Positions 49,950 through 62,057 of a stretch of DNA of 64,000 nt are shown piece by piece. The stretch is from NCBI GenBank assembly GCA_028023455.1, contig JAQFVV010013087.1:1-64000 (forward strand). The letters are read 5' to 3'. Within the stretch, counting starts at the first letter, position 1. Every line of letters starts with the position of its first letter. Made by a program: the position numbers and the translations under genes. A model generated the notes under the pieces. It saw nothing but the letters and a program-made list of their open reading frames with translations, did not search any database and was not told where the DNA came from. This DNA comes from Epiperipatus broadwayi. Its lineage: Eukaryota > Onychophora > Udeonychophora > Euonychophora > Peripatidae.

Positions 49950-51237
49950 GTGCCAGACAAAAGATTTTTGTTTCATGCATCCTGACCATGAGGGCGCCAC
50001 TAGTCCGAAAACCGGAATTAGACATTTATTGTAAGGGTGGGCAGGATATACGAACATGAATGTTCCGGACTAAACCCAGGGAGAGCAAAAGCTAATGAAT
50101 GTGGTTCAGACAATTGAGAAAACACTGAGCCAAACGTCAGCCAAAATACTTATACGAACTTTTTAAATTTATTAAACATAATAACAAAATAAACATGAAA
50201 CTTGATATACATTTAGTTAGCAGATCTTAACATTGAGTGTATGCGAGCAGAACTATGTTAAATACACAGGCAGACACGTTCATTTCTTATCTATGACACA
50301 ATAATGGCTTATCTCTTCTTGCTAGTGGTTCACCCAACCAATTCCCTTTTCCCTATAGAGATTTAGTAAGATGGATGTTTGTGGAGAATAACGGGACAGC
50401 ACAGACAAGCTTTTCTTAGTCCAGAAAAGAAATGTTGGAACCAAGAATGTCATAATTCTGCAAAATGCTCATGGACAAGTACATTTAAACAAGCCAAGGT
50501 TAGTCTCACACAAGAAAGAAACATGAATTACACAATCTGAATTATAGCAAATAAATCTCTACCAAAAATAAATAAATCATATATCTTAGAAATCGCTAGC
50601 CAAAGCCAAGTTTGATTTAGTTTAACGCCAAAACAAACAAACAAACAAAAATAAAAGAAAACTACTAAGGTCAGTCTGAGCATTTAACAAGGGTTAATCA
50701 TAAAACTGAGAAATTATTAAGCATATAAAATTTCACTCACCCTACACTCTCGAACAAGCAACATTTTAAGATTGAAAATTTTGCTACTAAGATTGTAATG
50801 TAAAATAAACAAAAATACGTTAATATTTAAATTGATAAATTACACATCGTAAATATAATTTCCTTTTAAGATTAAGCTGAGATTTTCGAGAGACTTAATT
50901 AGAGATTTAGCCCTGATTTTGACATGGAAAGGTAAGATACCTCGAGATAATATTAATTTCTGTTGTTCACACAAAGCTTGGTTTATGGAGTCCTCTACAA
51001 GGATGTCATTTACTACAGGTTCAGAAGTCTGGAGGCATTATCAGGATCCACTCTGGACTTGACCGTTAGGTCATGATGAAAGTCACAATTTGGAGCTCCG
51101 GCGGTTCATCTTTGGAAAGGCTCAACCCATCATGTTGTGGAGATTCTTCGTGGCATATATTACAGGCATGGCGTCTGAATGACTGCTATTATCGTGGCAA
51201 ATAGAGTTATTGTTGGTCAACGGAAATTCAACTTGGT
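49950..51237 (-). mobile_element. Possible remnant of an LTR element interior
   Basis: Less AT-rich than its surroundings and lying downstream (minus sense) of a primer-binding-like site at 51238. A minus-strand frame around 50880-51010 reads VVNDILVEDSINQALCEQQK and LILSRGILPFHVKIRAKSLI before stops, which looks like decayed coding sequence. No RT, protease or integrase motif was found, so the class is unknown. Confidence 0.3.
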
Positions 51238-51255
51238 GATTCCCGTGGCACCAAT
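51238..51255 (-). promoter_or_regulatory. Candidate primer-binding site of an LTR element
   Basis: The minus strand reads TGGTGCCACGGGAATCAC. It starts TGG, and TGGTGCCAC is shared with the site at 1071. It suggests an LTR to the right (51256 onward), but no LTR pair was identified. Confidence 0.35.
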
Positions 51256-51259
51256 ATAA

Positions 51260-51800
51260 AAAAAAATTTAGTCACTTTCGCAATGCAACAGTTCAATAAC
51301 AGCTAAAATCTGGATCGATCCTCAATAAGAAGAAGGTGAGCAATAAAACCAGAATGAACAGAATAGTCTCTTTGAATCCTCCTCTCTAATCAAACAAAAA
51401 AAAAATTACCCAGCTATTTATGTCCTTCGTTATCTCCCGTGCAATCTTAATTAGAAAAACAATATCTTACAGGGCTTAATCTTACAAAAATGATTATTAT
51501 TTTTTTATATAAAAAAAAAAATACAAAACTAAATCTCAGCTTTAAAATACATCAACATTATTTTTTATTTTTTTTTAGTTTAAATAAAATACATATAAGA
51601 GCACTAATTAAACCTTGTTTGCTTTTAATTATTTTAAAAGAAAACAAGCGTCATAAAAAAATATTTTATACTAAAATCAACTTAGAATTAAAAATATAAG
51701 ATTTCAAAATAAATAAGTGTGTGCGTTATTGCACATATAAAACTTGGTTTTTTTTTTCCAATTTACATGATAGAACCCTTGAATCGGATAAAGTATCCAG
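51260..51800. other. AT-rich DNA, no gene recognised
   Basis: If the primer-binding site at 51238 is real, this would be LTR sequence. No other support is seen. Confidence 0.25.
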
Positions 51801-51802
51801 TT

Positions 51803-51803
<1 letters not shown>

Positions 51804-51884
<81 letters not shown>

Positions 51885-51898
51885 TGTGTGTGTGTGTG
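51804..51898. repeat. (AT)n plus (GT)n microsatellite at a PLE 3' end
   Basis: About 38 AT units followed by a short GT run (51885-51898). It lies beyond the 3' side of the decayed PLE at 52100-53145. Confidence 0.95.
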
Positions 51899-52099
51899 AG
51901 TGTATAAAATATTAGTCAATGTCTGTATTCCAATTATAATGAAATATATATAATAATTATTCGATACAATTCAATAATTAATACAGTAAAACAATTATAA
52001 AAAAATATTAACTATAATTTAAATACAAATTCCATTACAAAATTGTTATAAATATGTACAAAAACAATTACATCTACATCGATTTTTAAACAATTCATT

Positions 52100-53145
52100 T
52101 TTTTATATACTAGCATCTTGAATATTTATCCAATGTTCCTTTACATTTTTTTTATAACATAGTTTGTTTATTATTATTTCATTCAATACATATAATCCTA
52201 ACTTTATTAAAATCATAGTCAAAACATAACTACATGTAAAATTGTGATAAAAAAATAATGAATGTGATATGTCAAAATTTCAAACACTCTCTTATCTTGA
52301 TTTTTGTGCATGCTTATAGCAATAGATGCTCTTTTAAGCATTTCTCTAATGTATACATAGATTCACCTATATATGCTTTTCGACAAACACAAATCTACTT
52401 ATTTATTACACAACATTTATTTAAGATACTAAATCTATTTTTTGAATTATTTATCAATCTATTTAAATTAGGAGTAGTATGAAATGCAATTTTACATATA
52501 TTTTTTTATAAAATTGTTTTATAAATTTCACTCGTTCGTTACTGATAAATCTATAGATATCCAAGTATATTTTATTTTATCATTATCTTTAGCACTTGAA
52601 AGATTACAGGTTTTACTAAAATTACTAAGAATATTATAAATATTTATGATTGTATCCAATACTTAATAAATTCATAGTAAATACATTTATATTACTTATT
52701 TTATTAGAATTACATTTACATAATTCACTGTTTCTAAACAAAAATGATTTTAAAACAGATAATTTATGTAGTATTGGCACATTTGATTCCCAAGGATTAT
52801 ACCCTCTTTTTTTAATATCTTTTATTACCATACAATAATCAAATTTATTTGTATTATGAGTAATTTTAAGATCCAAATATTGAATTGATATTTTTTTCAA
52901 AAGATTTACTCCATTTTAAACCTTTTAAACCATTAAATTCATCAAATAACAAATTTATAACATCTACACTTCCACAAACACATCATTGACATACATGTAT
53001 TACATTTTAATACTTTGGTAATATAAATTATCATTTAGAATTATGTCTTCATATCATGATATTACAAAACTATATATTTTTGAAGCTACTAGAACACCCA
53101 TAGGCCAACCATAATCCATTTTATAAATATTTTCATTAAACATAG
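52100..53145 (-). pseudogene. Penelope-like element fragment, family PLE-1, heavily decayed
   Basis: The minus strand has a late RT segment (MSIQYLDLKITHN-like, KKRGYNPWESNVPILHKL, SVLKSFLFRNSELCK, near 52900-52634). This matches the equivalent part of the copies at 44208 (KFLDIFIK, RGYIPYNSKVHMSHKLAGLK, SFLFRNDYLCK) and 59333. Toward 53130, remnants of the motif B region (DYGWPMGV near 53115) and the YxDD region (near 52980) are visible in broken frames. The nuclease part at 52480-52250 gives CRKAYIGESMYTLEKCLKEH. Truncation at about 53145 coincides with a short (TA)n next to the family-B primer-binding site. Not functional. Confidence 0.65.
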
Positions 53146-53184
53146 CATATATATATATATATTCTGCCCTGTATAACGTATCGG

Positions 53185-53207
53185 GCCCCTAAAGTTGGGC
53201 TGCCCCA
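53185..53207 (-). promoter_or_regulatory. tRNA primer-binding site of family-B LTR element, copy 3
   Basis: The minus strand starts TGGGGCAGCCCAACTTTAGG and ends GGC. It is similar in layout to the sites at 1071 and 16375 and sits directly before family-B LTR sequence. Confidence 0.55.
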
Positions 53208-56200
53208 ATCTGCCCTTTACCTATGTTGTGTAACCATGTACACATCGAGCCCACCATGTTATGCCACAATCTACCCTTTCACTCTACGTGTAATTACATG
53301 TATATGTGTACTCCACTTCCCCACAATCTAAATATAACAATATAGTGAAAATCGCCTCACCGGGTTCTAGCTCTAATAATTAATGACATATTCCATTAAA
53401 TGCTTTACTAGCTCAGGTTTCCTAAAATTAACTTAGGTTCTGTTTTAGACTAACTCAAATAACTATTCTCTAATTCATGAGATTAGAAGTGGAAATAAGG
53501 GTGACAAAGTAGATTACATTGAGATAATATCCCATCGAATACCACCTCAATGGCATAAGAACACTATCCCCACTTTTACTACTATTACATATAATAACAA
53601 CATAGTGTTTTTATGACTTCTACAACTTCTAATCACTAAGACTCATTTAACAATTAAAGTATCCATCTTTTATCTATAATAACAATAATAGTAATTATCT
53701 AGCTCAAATGAAATAATCTCAGGTTCTTAAATTTATTCAAGGTTAAATTAAAATAAGGTAGCAAAATATGATAAGGGATTTTGTGTCATAATTTACTACT
53801 CTGAAATTAGATTAATAATAAAACAATAATAATAATAATCACAATCTTCATTGTTTAATCTAACTAGTGCAACTTTTCTTTTATCGCAAATTTATAACTG
53901 TAATAAATTAGTTAATAATCTAATATCCTCCTTTTTTATCTTTAAGTAATAAAATAAATTAGTAAGTGGCAGTGTTTAGATAATCTGATAAAAAAAGCAA
54001 GTGGCAACTAATAGCATACAATTTAGCAAATTATTATGACAATGGATTTATGACCAGTAATGCAATGCAATTTTATAATTATTCAATTACAACAAAAAAA
54101 ACATCAATAAATATTTAAGATTAAATATATTTCTCTATTTATATTTTGTGCAAACAATTATATACTTAGTTTAATGATGGTAAACATACCCTATGAATTC
54201 ATGCAATGATGTAGAGAAAACAAAACTCAGACACAAGTTTTAATAAACAAATTTTAGAATTTTATTAACAACAATCAAAATTAAGATAAAACAAACAAAT
54301 CTATTTACATTTATTTACAAGGGATATCCTCATTTTTTCTTTCCACTACAATACTTGAAATATACATTTTTAAATTTCTTTTATAGTTAATTTAAATTAT
54401 TATACCTTTTATAAGTTATTTATTTATTTCTCATTAGGTTTATTATATTACTTATTTTAACTATTTTATGGGTAATACTATTCTTTACCTTTTAATATTA
54501 AAGTTACCATATTATAAATTATATATGTGGATAAACATCATTGATAACATTATAAATTTACAATCAATATGATTTTTTTTCTCTTAAAAAAAAAATTACA
54601 TTTTCTTGTAATTCTATATAAGTCACTCTGCATATTGTTTAAATATTATTACTACCTATAATGTTTGTTCTCTAATGCTTGTAAACTCTAATATATTTAT
54701 TCCATAAGCCATACTCATGTATAATGCCATAACACAGGTTTAATTATCACCTATTTCAGTTTCACATATATTATAATTATCGAATGTTATTATATTCTTT
54801 AAATATGCAATACTTATATTTTTAAATACAATCAACAATAAGAAAACGTTAAATTATATTTAATATTCTTTTGTATATTTCTATTTGGATATATATTTTT
54901 TTTATAAAATTATAGTTCATTTCTTAAAATTAAAATAATTCTCAGACTCCTTCCTTTCTTAGGATATCTGCATCTCTCTTTCAATAATCATAATCTACTC
55001 TTTGTTAATACTTAACTATTCTTATTTCAAATAACAGCATGACATACATTCTAAAATATCTATTGTTTCCTTTTAATAGACTTATCAAATAATGATGTAG
55101 TTGCAAGAAATACAGATAAAGATAGTGAAAGATGTATAGGATATCGGGAAGATAGATAGATAACTTATCAAAATATATACTTCAAAATGTATGGAACAGT
55201 GTGAATAGGTCCAACATTCATTGTCTAATAACCCTGGCAATAAGCATGATGTGGCAGCTATTTACTCAGCTTTACCAAACATCTAATAAGATTCACAAGA
55301 AAGATAAAAATAACACTGTCCATGACAACATGTGTAACAGTCATAGGGCTTTGTTAACTACGCTGATTACCATCTAAAACTACTTATTATTTCATTCCCT
55401 GTAGCATCCTAGTTTTTTAATACATCCTCTTGGTTTCCAAATCTCCACGTACTACCAAGTCACTACCCAAACTATCTTTCAAGATTTTTACTGTATCCAA
55501 CATCGATAAAACTAACTACCTTTTAAAACAATAAACAAAATTCACTAATATAAAACATTTCCCTATTCCATAAGAACAATTTGTCGTGCTTTATTACACT
55601 ATAGGTTCGACATCTATATTTTGTTAAAATACCACTTAAATATCCTAATCGGAAAATTTAACAGAAAATACGACATAACCATTGGTTATATTGAACTATA
55701 TTAATAACACATAAAATGATTATCGTATGCATATTTTTAAAAAATCTAATCACATCTCAAAGTGTTTAGAGTGTTGTTTTTTTTTCAAAATGCGTTTTAC
55801 AATAATTATAACAATAAAACTTTGCATTACATTCATTCGATTCACAGCTGATCTAAATAAATAAAACATACATTATATCATTAATAACTATAAAATGTTA
55901 CCAAAATAATCTTTACCTTCCTATTAGAGTTCGTAGTAGGTTTCTTTCTCCTCAAGCATTGCAAACATACAAAATTTCCACACACATACAATTTTATTTG
56001 AACATTCAAAATCAAAACATATTATTTTATATCATGTTATATTGCGAATTAATGTATTTGTTTTCCTATCACTATCTAAAACTTAATGTTTAACTTAGAT
56101 TAATAAAGAAAATAATTTAAACCATAATCACATATTTTTCTGGCGGTAAATCTTGGTTAGTCCCATAATATTTATTATTTGTTCCTTTGTCCAAATGTTC

Positions 56201-57180
56201 TCCTTTTTGATTATTAAAGTTTTAAATAAATTAGTTCATTTAGCAAACTGTTTAGATGATCTTTAGTTTTAATGTTTAATTCAAAATTATTAGAAAACAT
56301 TTATTTAGTTATCCCACAAAGCTTTTAATGTTCAGGCGAATATTACATCGGCGTGTTGATGCATCTTTATTTCTAGTTAAATTACAATTATTTAATAATT
56401 ACGGTACCAATTGCGTTTTTCCATGGATCCAATATTTTATATTTATTTCTCTGTAAAATATTTTTTCTTCTTTAGGCAAGTGTTTTCCCTGGTAAATTTC
56501 ACTTTCATTCATTATTAATTTATATACAACATTTTCGATCTTTAACCATATCTGGAGTATTTGCTCAAGTCATCTTAAAGAAAGCAATTCAAATTATTTC
56601 AATAATAAAAATTCTTTTTGTCCATTTATTCTTATACGAATAATATTTATTTTTATTTTCCATTATATTCATTAACTTTGCGCACAATGTCCTTTCATTA
56701 ATTTTATAGGCACGAAAGCAGTTTGCATAGTAATACGCTATACAAACTATATCAATGAATAACACTAACATTTTTGGAATATTATAAAATTTATAACTTG
56801 GTTTTAAGAATCTATCCATTTTTTATTGAAAATTCAGATTATATTTTGATAGAATCCACGGGCAGGTTACTGTGAATCTAGTGAAACATTATTATGAGAA
56901 CTTTTTTAAAATTTTATTCTTAGATTCTCTTCGGAAGATTTTAAATTGTCAGTTGGTTTCTTTCAAAGATATTATTAAAAATTATAATAAAATTGACTAA
57001 TAAATTTAAGAAAGAAAGAAATTTTAAAGAGCTTAAAATTTTACCTCTGCTCTGGAGTCAACACATTTTTGTTCTCCTAGTTTATACAATTAATTGGCGC
57101 AATTTTTGTTGTCTGCCAAGATCTATCTTTTTATTGGTCACTCCCTACTTTGGTTTATAAACAATTTCTAAAGTTTTAAA
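53208..57180 (-). mobile_element. Long LTR-like sequence, family B, copy 3 (right limit uncertain)
   Basis: Aligns with copy 1 from the primer-binding site rightwards: ACCACCTCAATGGCATAAGAA near 53550, AATAATCTCAGGTTCTT near 53712, ATGATAAGGGATT near 53768, and TTTTATTAACAACAATC near 54268. With copy 2 it shares a block near 55210-55290 (TTCATTGTCTAATAACCCTG). Beyond 55300 the match is lost, but a CCAAT-like segment on the minus strand near 57135 could be its U3. The element interior to the left has been replaced by a PLE and (TA)n. Non-coding. Confidence 0.5.
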
Positions 57181-57680
57181 ATCGTGACGTAATAGACTTA
57201 AATATTAACCTATTATTATTTAAATCAATTATTATCTATTACAATTTAATTACTTTTAAAATAATTTTGAAACAATAATTAATAAAAATGTATAATACTT
57301 ATTTTTTTATTATGATGTGTGACAATTCCATCCAGCTCTATAATATACTATTTAAATATTTTAATTATTTGTATTAATTTAAACCGGTGCTTATACATAA
57401 AATATTCCAGACAGTCACGTAGACATTTCCGGTGTTTAGTCTAGTTTTATCTGTTTTAATATATTTGCTACTTATATTATTTAAAATGATTATATAAAAT
57501 TTTGAAAAATAATTTAGAAAATATAGAACTAGATACAATTCTCACCATCACAATACTTATTATTAAATATATTACATTAATCTTTTACTGTTTAACTATA
57601 GTTTATAACACTAAATATTATATAATATTAATTTAAAAATTTTTTAGCAATTGACCATTTATAACCATCATTGACCCATA
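57180..57680. other. AT-rich DNA, no gene recognised
   Basis: No supported features before the PLE pair. Confidence 0.3.
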
Positions 57681-57689
57681 GAAAAGGGC

Positions 57690-58240
57690 ACAATATATAT
57701 ATATAAACAAAACATAATACATCATTTATAAATGTTACTTTTTTAACATGAACTTTTTTTAATGTCAATGAAACTAATATAACTTTTATAGATATTAATT
57801 TATCAATTGTACCATACACTTCACCTATATGAAGTGTACAAATACAAGCATTTTCACTAATCTTAATATTATGAATGTTTTTTTTTTTTTTTTTACAAAA
57901 TTAAAGGATGAACTAATACTGTATTTTCCAAAACCAATATTTTTTTAATAATGTTTCTATAAATTTACAAGTTTCATAAGAAAATAATTCATTAAAATCA
58001 ATCATTATTCTTAAACATTTAACTTGTTTTTATAATTTAATATTTAAAAATTTCCTAGGGCAAATCACAGCAGATAATAAAGTAGATAATATGTTGTAGA
58101 ATCTATATATTTATTCTTTTTAGCTTTTTTCAAAAATATCAATAAACATTACAAGTAAATTTTCAATACTTATTTTTTCACCCTTTTTAAATTTAAGTTT
58201 TTCCATTTGAATTGATACTTGATCATAGTAATAACGATCT
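57690..58240 (-). pseudogene. PLE-1 reverse transcriptase fragment, left arm of a head-to-head pair
   Basis: The minus strand carries the early RT: LGFGKYSISSSFNFVKK near 57930 and CTLDICEVYGTIDKLIS-like motif A near 57820, broken by frameshifts and a poly-T insertion at 57879. The sequence mirrors the right arm (IGFGKY-type segment near 59110, FDICELYRSIDRLKS near 59200). Upstream, rough matches to FPRIF.NIKLH lie near 58050. It is truncated at about 57690, before motif B. Non-functional. Confidence 0.6.
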
Positions 58241-58695
58241 TAAACAATGAGCATTGTCAATTGCTCAACAAGCTTTGTAATAAATGCTTAGCCAGAGAAA
58301 GCATTTAAAATATCTCTGTCAGGAACCCCCCCCCAAACTTCTGACCATGGTTTCTTGCCTTGGCACTCCTCAGAGAGGTACTAAGGTAGGTTCAGACACA
58401 GGATCTAAAAATACCAATCCAAAACAGCATTTATATAAAAGTCATCTATTGAGTGTAAAATCTGAAATTTTCAGACACCTACATGTCTTTTAGATAAATG
58501 CTGTTTTTGGGTTAATATTTTTAGATCTAGTGTCTGAACCTACCCTAGAACTTCTCTGAGGAATGCCAAAGCATGAAACCATGGTCAGAGGTTTGGGGGG
58601 GAGGGGTGCTTACTGACATAAATATTTTAAATGCTTTCTCTGGCTAAGCATTTACCACAAAGCTTGTTGAGTAATTGGCAATGCTCATTGTTTTA
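58241..58695. repeat. Large palindrome at the centre of the PLE-1 pair
   Basis: Two arms of about 215 bp (58243-58460 and 58485-58693) are inverted copies at roughly 85-90% identity by eye, sharing for example GCTTAGCCAGAGAAAGCATT and CCATGGTTTC. The apex lies near 58475. Beyond the outer ends, the inverted symmetry continues into PLE coding sequence on both sides, with an extra block of about 100 bp in the right arm (58699-58800). The frame inside (69 residues) is not a gene. Confidence 0.8.
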
Positions 58696-58799
58696 TCTCA
58701 CAAGGTTCAGAGAAGTGGGTCATGTGATCTATGACTCATATTTTGACCAATAACGATCTTGTTTTATAATGATTTGAGAATGTTTATTATTTTAAAATT

Positions 58800-60400
58800 T
58801 AATTACTACGATAAAGTCTCAATTCAAATGAAAAGGGTTAAATTAAAAAAAGGTTGAAAAAGTAAATATTGAATATTTATGTGTAAATTTTATTGATATT
58901 TTAAAAAAAAAGGTAAAAAGAATAAATATAGAGTTGCTGCTACATATTATAAACTTCATCCATCTGTTGCAATTTGCCCTAGGATATTTCCGAATATTAA
59001 ATTACATAATGAAAACAAGATAAACCTTTAAGACTAATGATTGATTTTGGTGTATCATTTTATTATAAAACTTGTAAATTTATAGAAACATTATTAAAAA
59101 AATTATTGGTTTTGGAAAATATACTACTAGTTATCGTTTCATCTTGTAAAGAACATTCATAATATTAATATAAGTGAAAGTGATAGTATTTGTACATTTG
59201 ATATATGTGAGTTGTACAGGTCAATTGATAGATTAAAATCTATAATACTTATATTAGGTGATTTGATGTTAGATATGTAAAATTTATAAATGATGCATTA
59301 TTTTTTATTGATAAAAATATATATTTTATGAAATGGATTATGGTTGGCCTATGGGTTTTTCTGTACTTTCACAAATATGTAATTTCATAATATCAAGATA
59401 TGAAGAAATAATTATAAATAATAATATATATTATCAAGGTATTAAAATATATTATAGGTATGTTGATGTGTTTGTTTGTGGAAGTTTAGATGATATAAAT
59501 TTGTTATTTGATGAATTTAATGGGGAAGAATGTTTTAAATGGAGTAAATCTTTTGAAAAAATAATGTCAATTCAATATTTGGATTCTAATGTTACTTGTA
59601 ATAAAAGTAAAGCAGATTATTGTATGGTAATAAAGGATATTGAAAAAAGAAAATATATTCTATGGGATTCAAATGTGCCAATGGTACATTAAAATTTATG
59701 GTTTAAAATCATATTTCTTTAGAAATAATAAATTATGTAAATATAATTCTGATAAAATAAGTAATATAAAAGGTGTTTAATATGGATTTATTAAGTATTA
59801 AATACAATCATAAACTGATTTATAATATTGTTAGTAATTTAAATAAATATTGTAATATTTGAATAAAGATATTGATAAAATAAAATATACTTGGATACCA
59901 ATACCATTTATCATTAAAGAACAAGTGAAATTTACAAAACAAAGTTATTAAAAATATATGTAAATTTACATTTTATATAATTCCTAATTTAAATACATTA
60001 CTAAATAATTTAAAAAAAGTAGTATCTTAAATTAAAGTTCTGTAATATATAATTGGATTTTTGTTTGTGGAAAAGATAGGTGAATCTTGGTGTACATTAG
60101 AGAAAAGATCAAAGGAGCATTTACTGCTATATAGACTTATACAAAAATTAAGGCAAGAGAGTGTTAGAAATGATGACATATAACCATCAGTATTTTTGAT
60201 CATAATTTAAATGTAATTATGGTTTTGAATTTGATTTTAATAAAGATATGATTATATGTATTGAAAGAAATAATAAACATAAAATTAAAGAAGCTATGTT
60301 AATAAAACATGGAAAGCAACATTTGATAAACAAACAATCGGCTAATATAAAATGTAATGAATTGTGGGAAAACTAATGTATGACATAATTGTTTTTGTAC
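58800..60400 (+). pseudogene. PLE-1 element, right arm of a head-to-head pair, decayed
   Basis: Plus-strand PLE with RT and nuclease. YYKLHPSVAICPRIFPNIKL (58950) and FDICELYRSIDRLKS (59200) lead to a 119-residue frame (59333-59692). That frame has motif B (DYGWPMGFSVLSQICNF), motif C degraded from YVDD to YVDV and lacking the second catalytic Asp, then SIQYLDSNV and an HKL-type segment. Nuclease remnants follow: IGESWCTLEKRSKEH (about 60075), NYGFEFDFNKD (60220), KIKEAMLIKHGKQ and NKQSANIKCNELWEN (60275-60375). Numerous stops and shifts occur. Its 3' side ends at (AT)n. Confidence 0.7.
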
Positions 60401-60540
60401 ACATTTATAATGAATTTTGTAATGGAATTAGAAAATAGTTGATAACTATTACTTAGATAATTGAAAGTACTTTTATTTAAATTATAGTTCATATTTTTTA
60501 AAAATTTGTTTACTGTATTAATTATTCTATTGTTTGGAGA

Positions 60541-60541
<1 letters not shown>

Positions 60542-60621
<80 letters not shown>
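60542..60621. repeat. (AT)n microsatellite at the 3' side of the PLE-1 right arm
   Basis: Uninterrupted AT array of about 39 units. Confidence 0.97.
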
Positions 60622-60624
<3 letters not shown>

Positions 60625-60968
60625 TTCATTGGTTTGAGATTATTTCATTTATTCAAAAAACCAGTGTTGGAGTATTAATCTTATTCTCCAAGCCTTATAT
60701 ATTAGAGACAGCTGGAAAGATTATATAGTAATATTCCTACTAACAAATGGTAATAATCAAGTTAACTATAGAATGAAAAATACAATATTTCCAAATTAAT
60801 TTTAGTGTAGGGGAACTTAAAGATAACAAACAAGTGACTGTGTGCATGATAGAGTGACATAATATAATATATTTTTAATTGACAAAACTATAATAATGAA
60901 AAGTAATGATCAAATTTTAACACACACATATATATATATATATATATGCATATTTTCAGATAATCATT

Positions 60969-61536
60969 ATGAATCCAATTTACTATCTCACTATGTGGTA
61001 CATATCATTATGTCTGAGTACAAACGTAACATTTATTAAAAAATGTCCACCATACAATTCTCATGTATTATGTACCTGTAGACGTTTGGATGTTTATTGT
61101 GTTAGCGATAATTCAACAAGGGATTTGCGCACATATTTGATAGTTCCTCGCTCTCTTTCCTCTATTCATTTTGATATCAGGAATTTAGTAAGGCTTCCAA
61201 GACAAGCATTTGGTGTAAATCAAGTGGTAAGTATGACACTTCATTGTCCTGAGCTCGAGTACATTGAATTTGATGCTTTTTTAGGAGTTGAGTCTACATT
61301 GAAAAGAATATATATTGCATTCACAAAACTTTCACAAATACCACAATCATCATTCCAATACCTATCTTCTCTAGAATTTTTAAATTTAGATTACAATCGA
61401 ATTACTATGATTCCAAGTTTTGTTTTTCACGAACTACTTCAATTAAAAAGTGTATCTCTAGTTGGAAACAATATCACAAAAGTTAGCAGTGGAGCTTTTG
61501 TTCTACCAGATGCATTGACTAAAGTGAATATACATG
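60969..61536 (+). CDS. Exon of an extracellular leucine-rich-repeat protein (N-terminal part)
   Basis: An ATG-initiated frame gives a hydrophobic start (IYYLTMWYISLCLS) that could be a signal peptide. A cysteine cluster follows (KKCPPYNSHVLCTCRRLDVY, then C), matching an LRR N-terminal cap (C-x8-C-x-C-x6-C). Then come about four to five leucine-rich repeats, e.g. LEFLNLDYNRITMIPSFVF and LKSVSLVGNNITKVSSGAF with LxxLxLxxNxI spacing. An acceptor-like ATATTTTCAG ends 11 bases before the ATG. A donor CATG|GTAAGG at 61536/61537 ends the exon in phase 1; reading on soon meets stops. So this is a coding exon of a larger secreted or membrane LRR protein. No downstream exon was found in the window. 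Codon use and lack of stops suggest it is a real host gene; arthropod LRR proteins of this general form are known. Confidence 0.72.
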
Positions 61537-61539
61537 GTA

Positions 61540-62025
61540 AGGTTTTATATTATCATAAAAAAAATAATAATTAAGATACATTTAGTTAAGATAACCACTA
61601 CTAATATAGAATTTGCAATTATATTAAGTTGTAATCATTGTAAATTGTATTTATTTACACTTATATGTATAAAACACAAAGTCTCATTTCCACTAAATGA
61701 GTTTAATAATGTCTAAAGTAACAAACATATCTATATTATTTCGTAATGAGTTAAATTTAGGTTTATATTAAAAATGAAGATAATAATGTTTCATCACTTT
61801 TAAACAGATGAAATGATATGTCTACAAGTCCTATTAAAAATAAAATGTAATATTATTTATTGCATTATAAGAAGATTAAATAACCTCAATGCCACATTTA
61901 AAAAAAATTATATGAATAAAAATACCCCAAAAGCAAATGATTCTCAAGCTGCTTTTTGTGCTGAACCGGCACCTTTTATTTGGCTTAGGTCACCATTTCT
62001 TATATATCTCTTTAGTGTATGCACA

Positions 62026-62045
<20 letters not shown>
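61540..62045. other. Probable intron of the LRR gene
   Basis: AT-rich sequence after the splice donor. Frames of 60 and 115 residues here have no recognisable motifs. Confidence 0.4.

Positions 62046-62050
<5 letters not shown>

Positions 62051-62057
<7 letters not shown>

Noticed and set aside
58284-58493. 69-residue frame inside the palindrome
   Set aside because: Lies wholly in the inverted repeat, with no motif; the opposite arm does not keep the frame.
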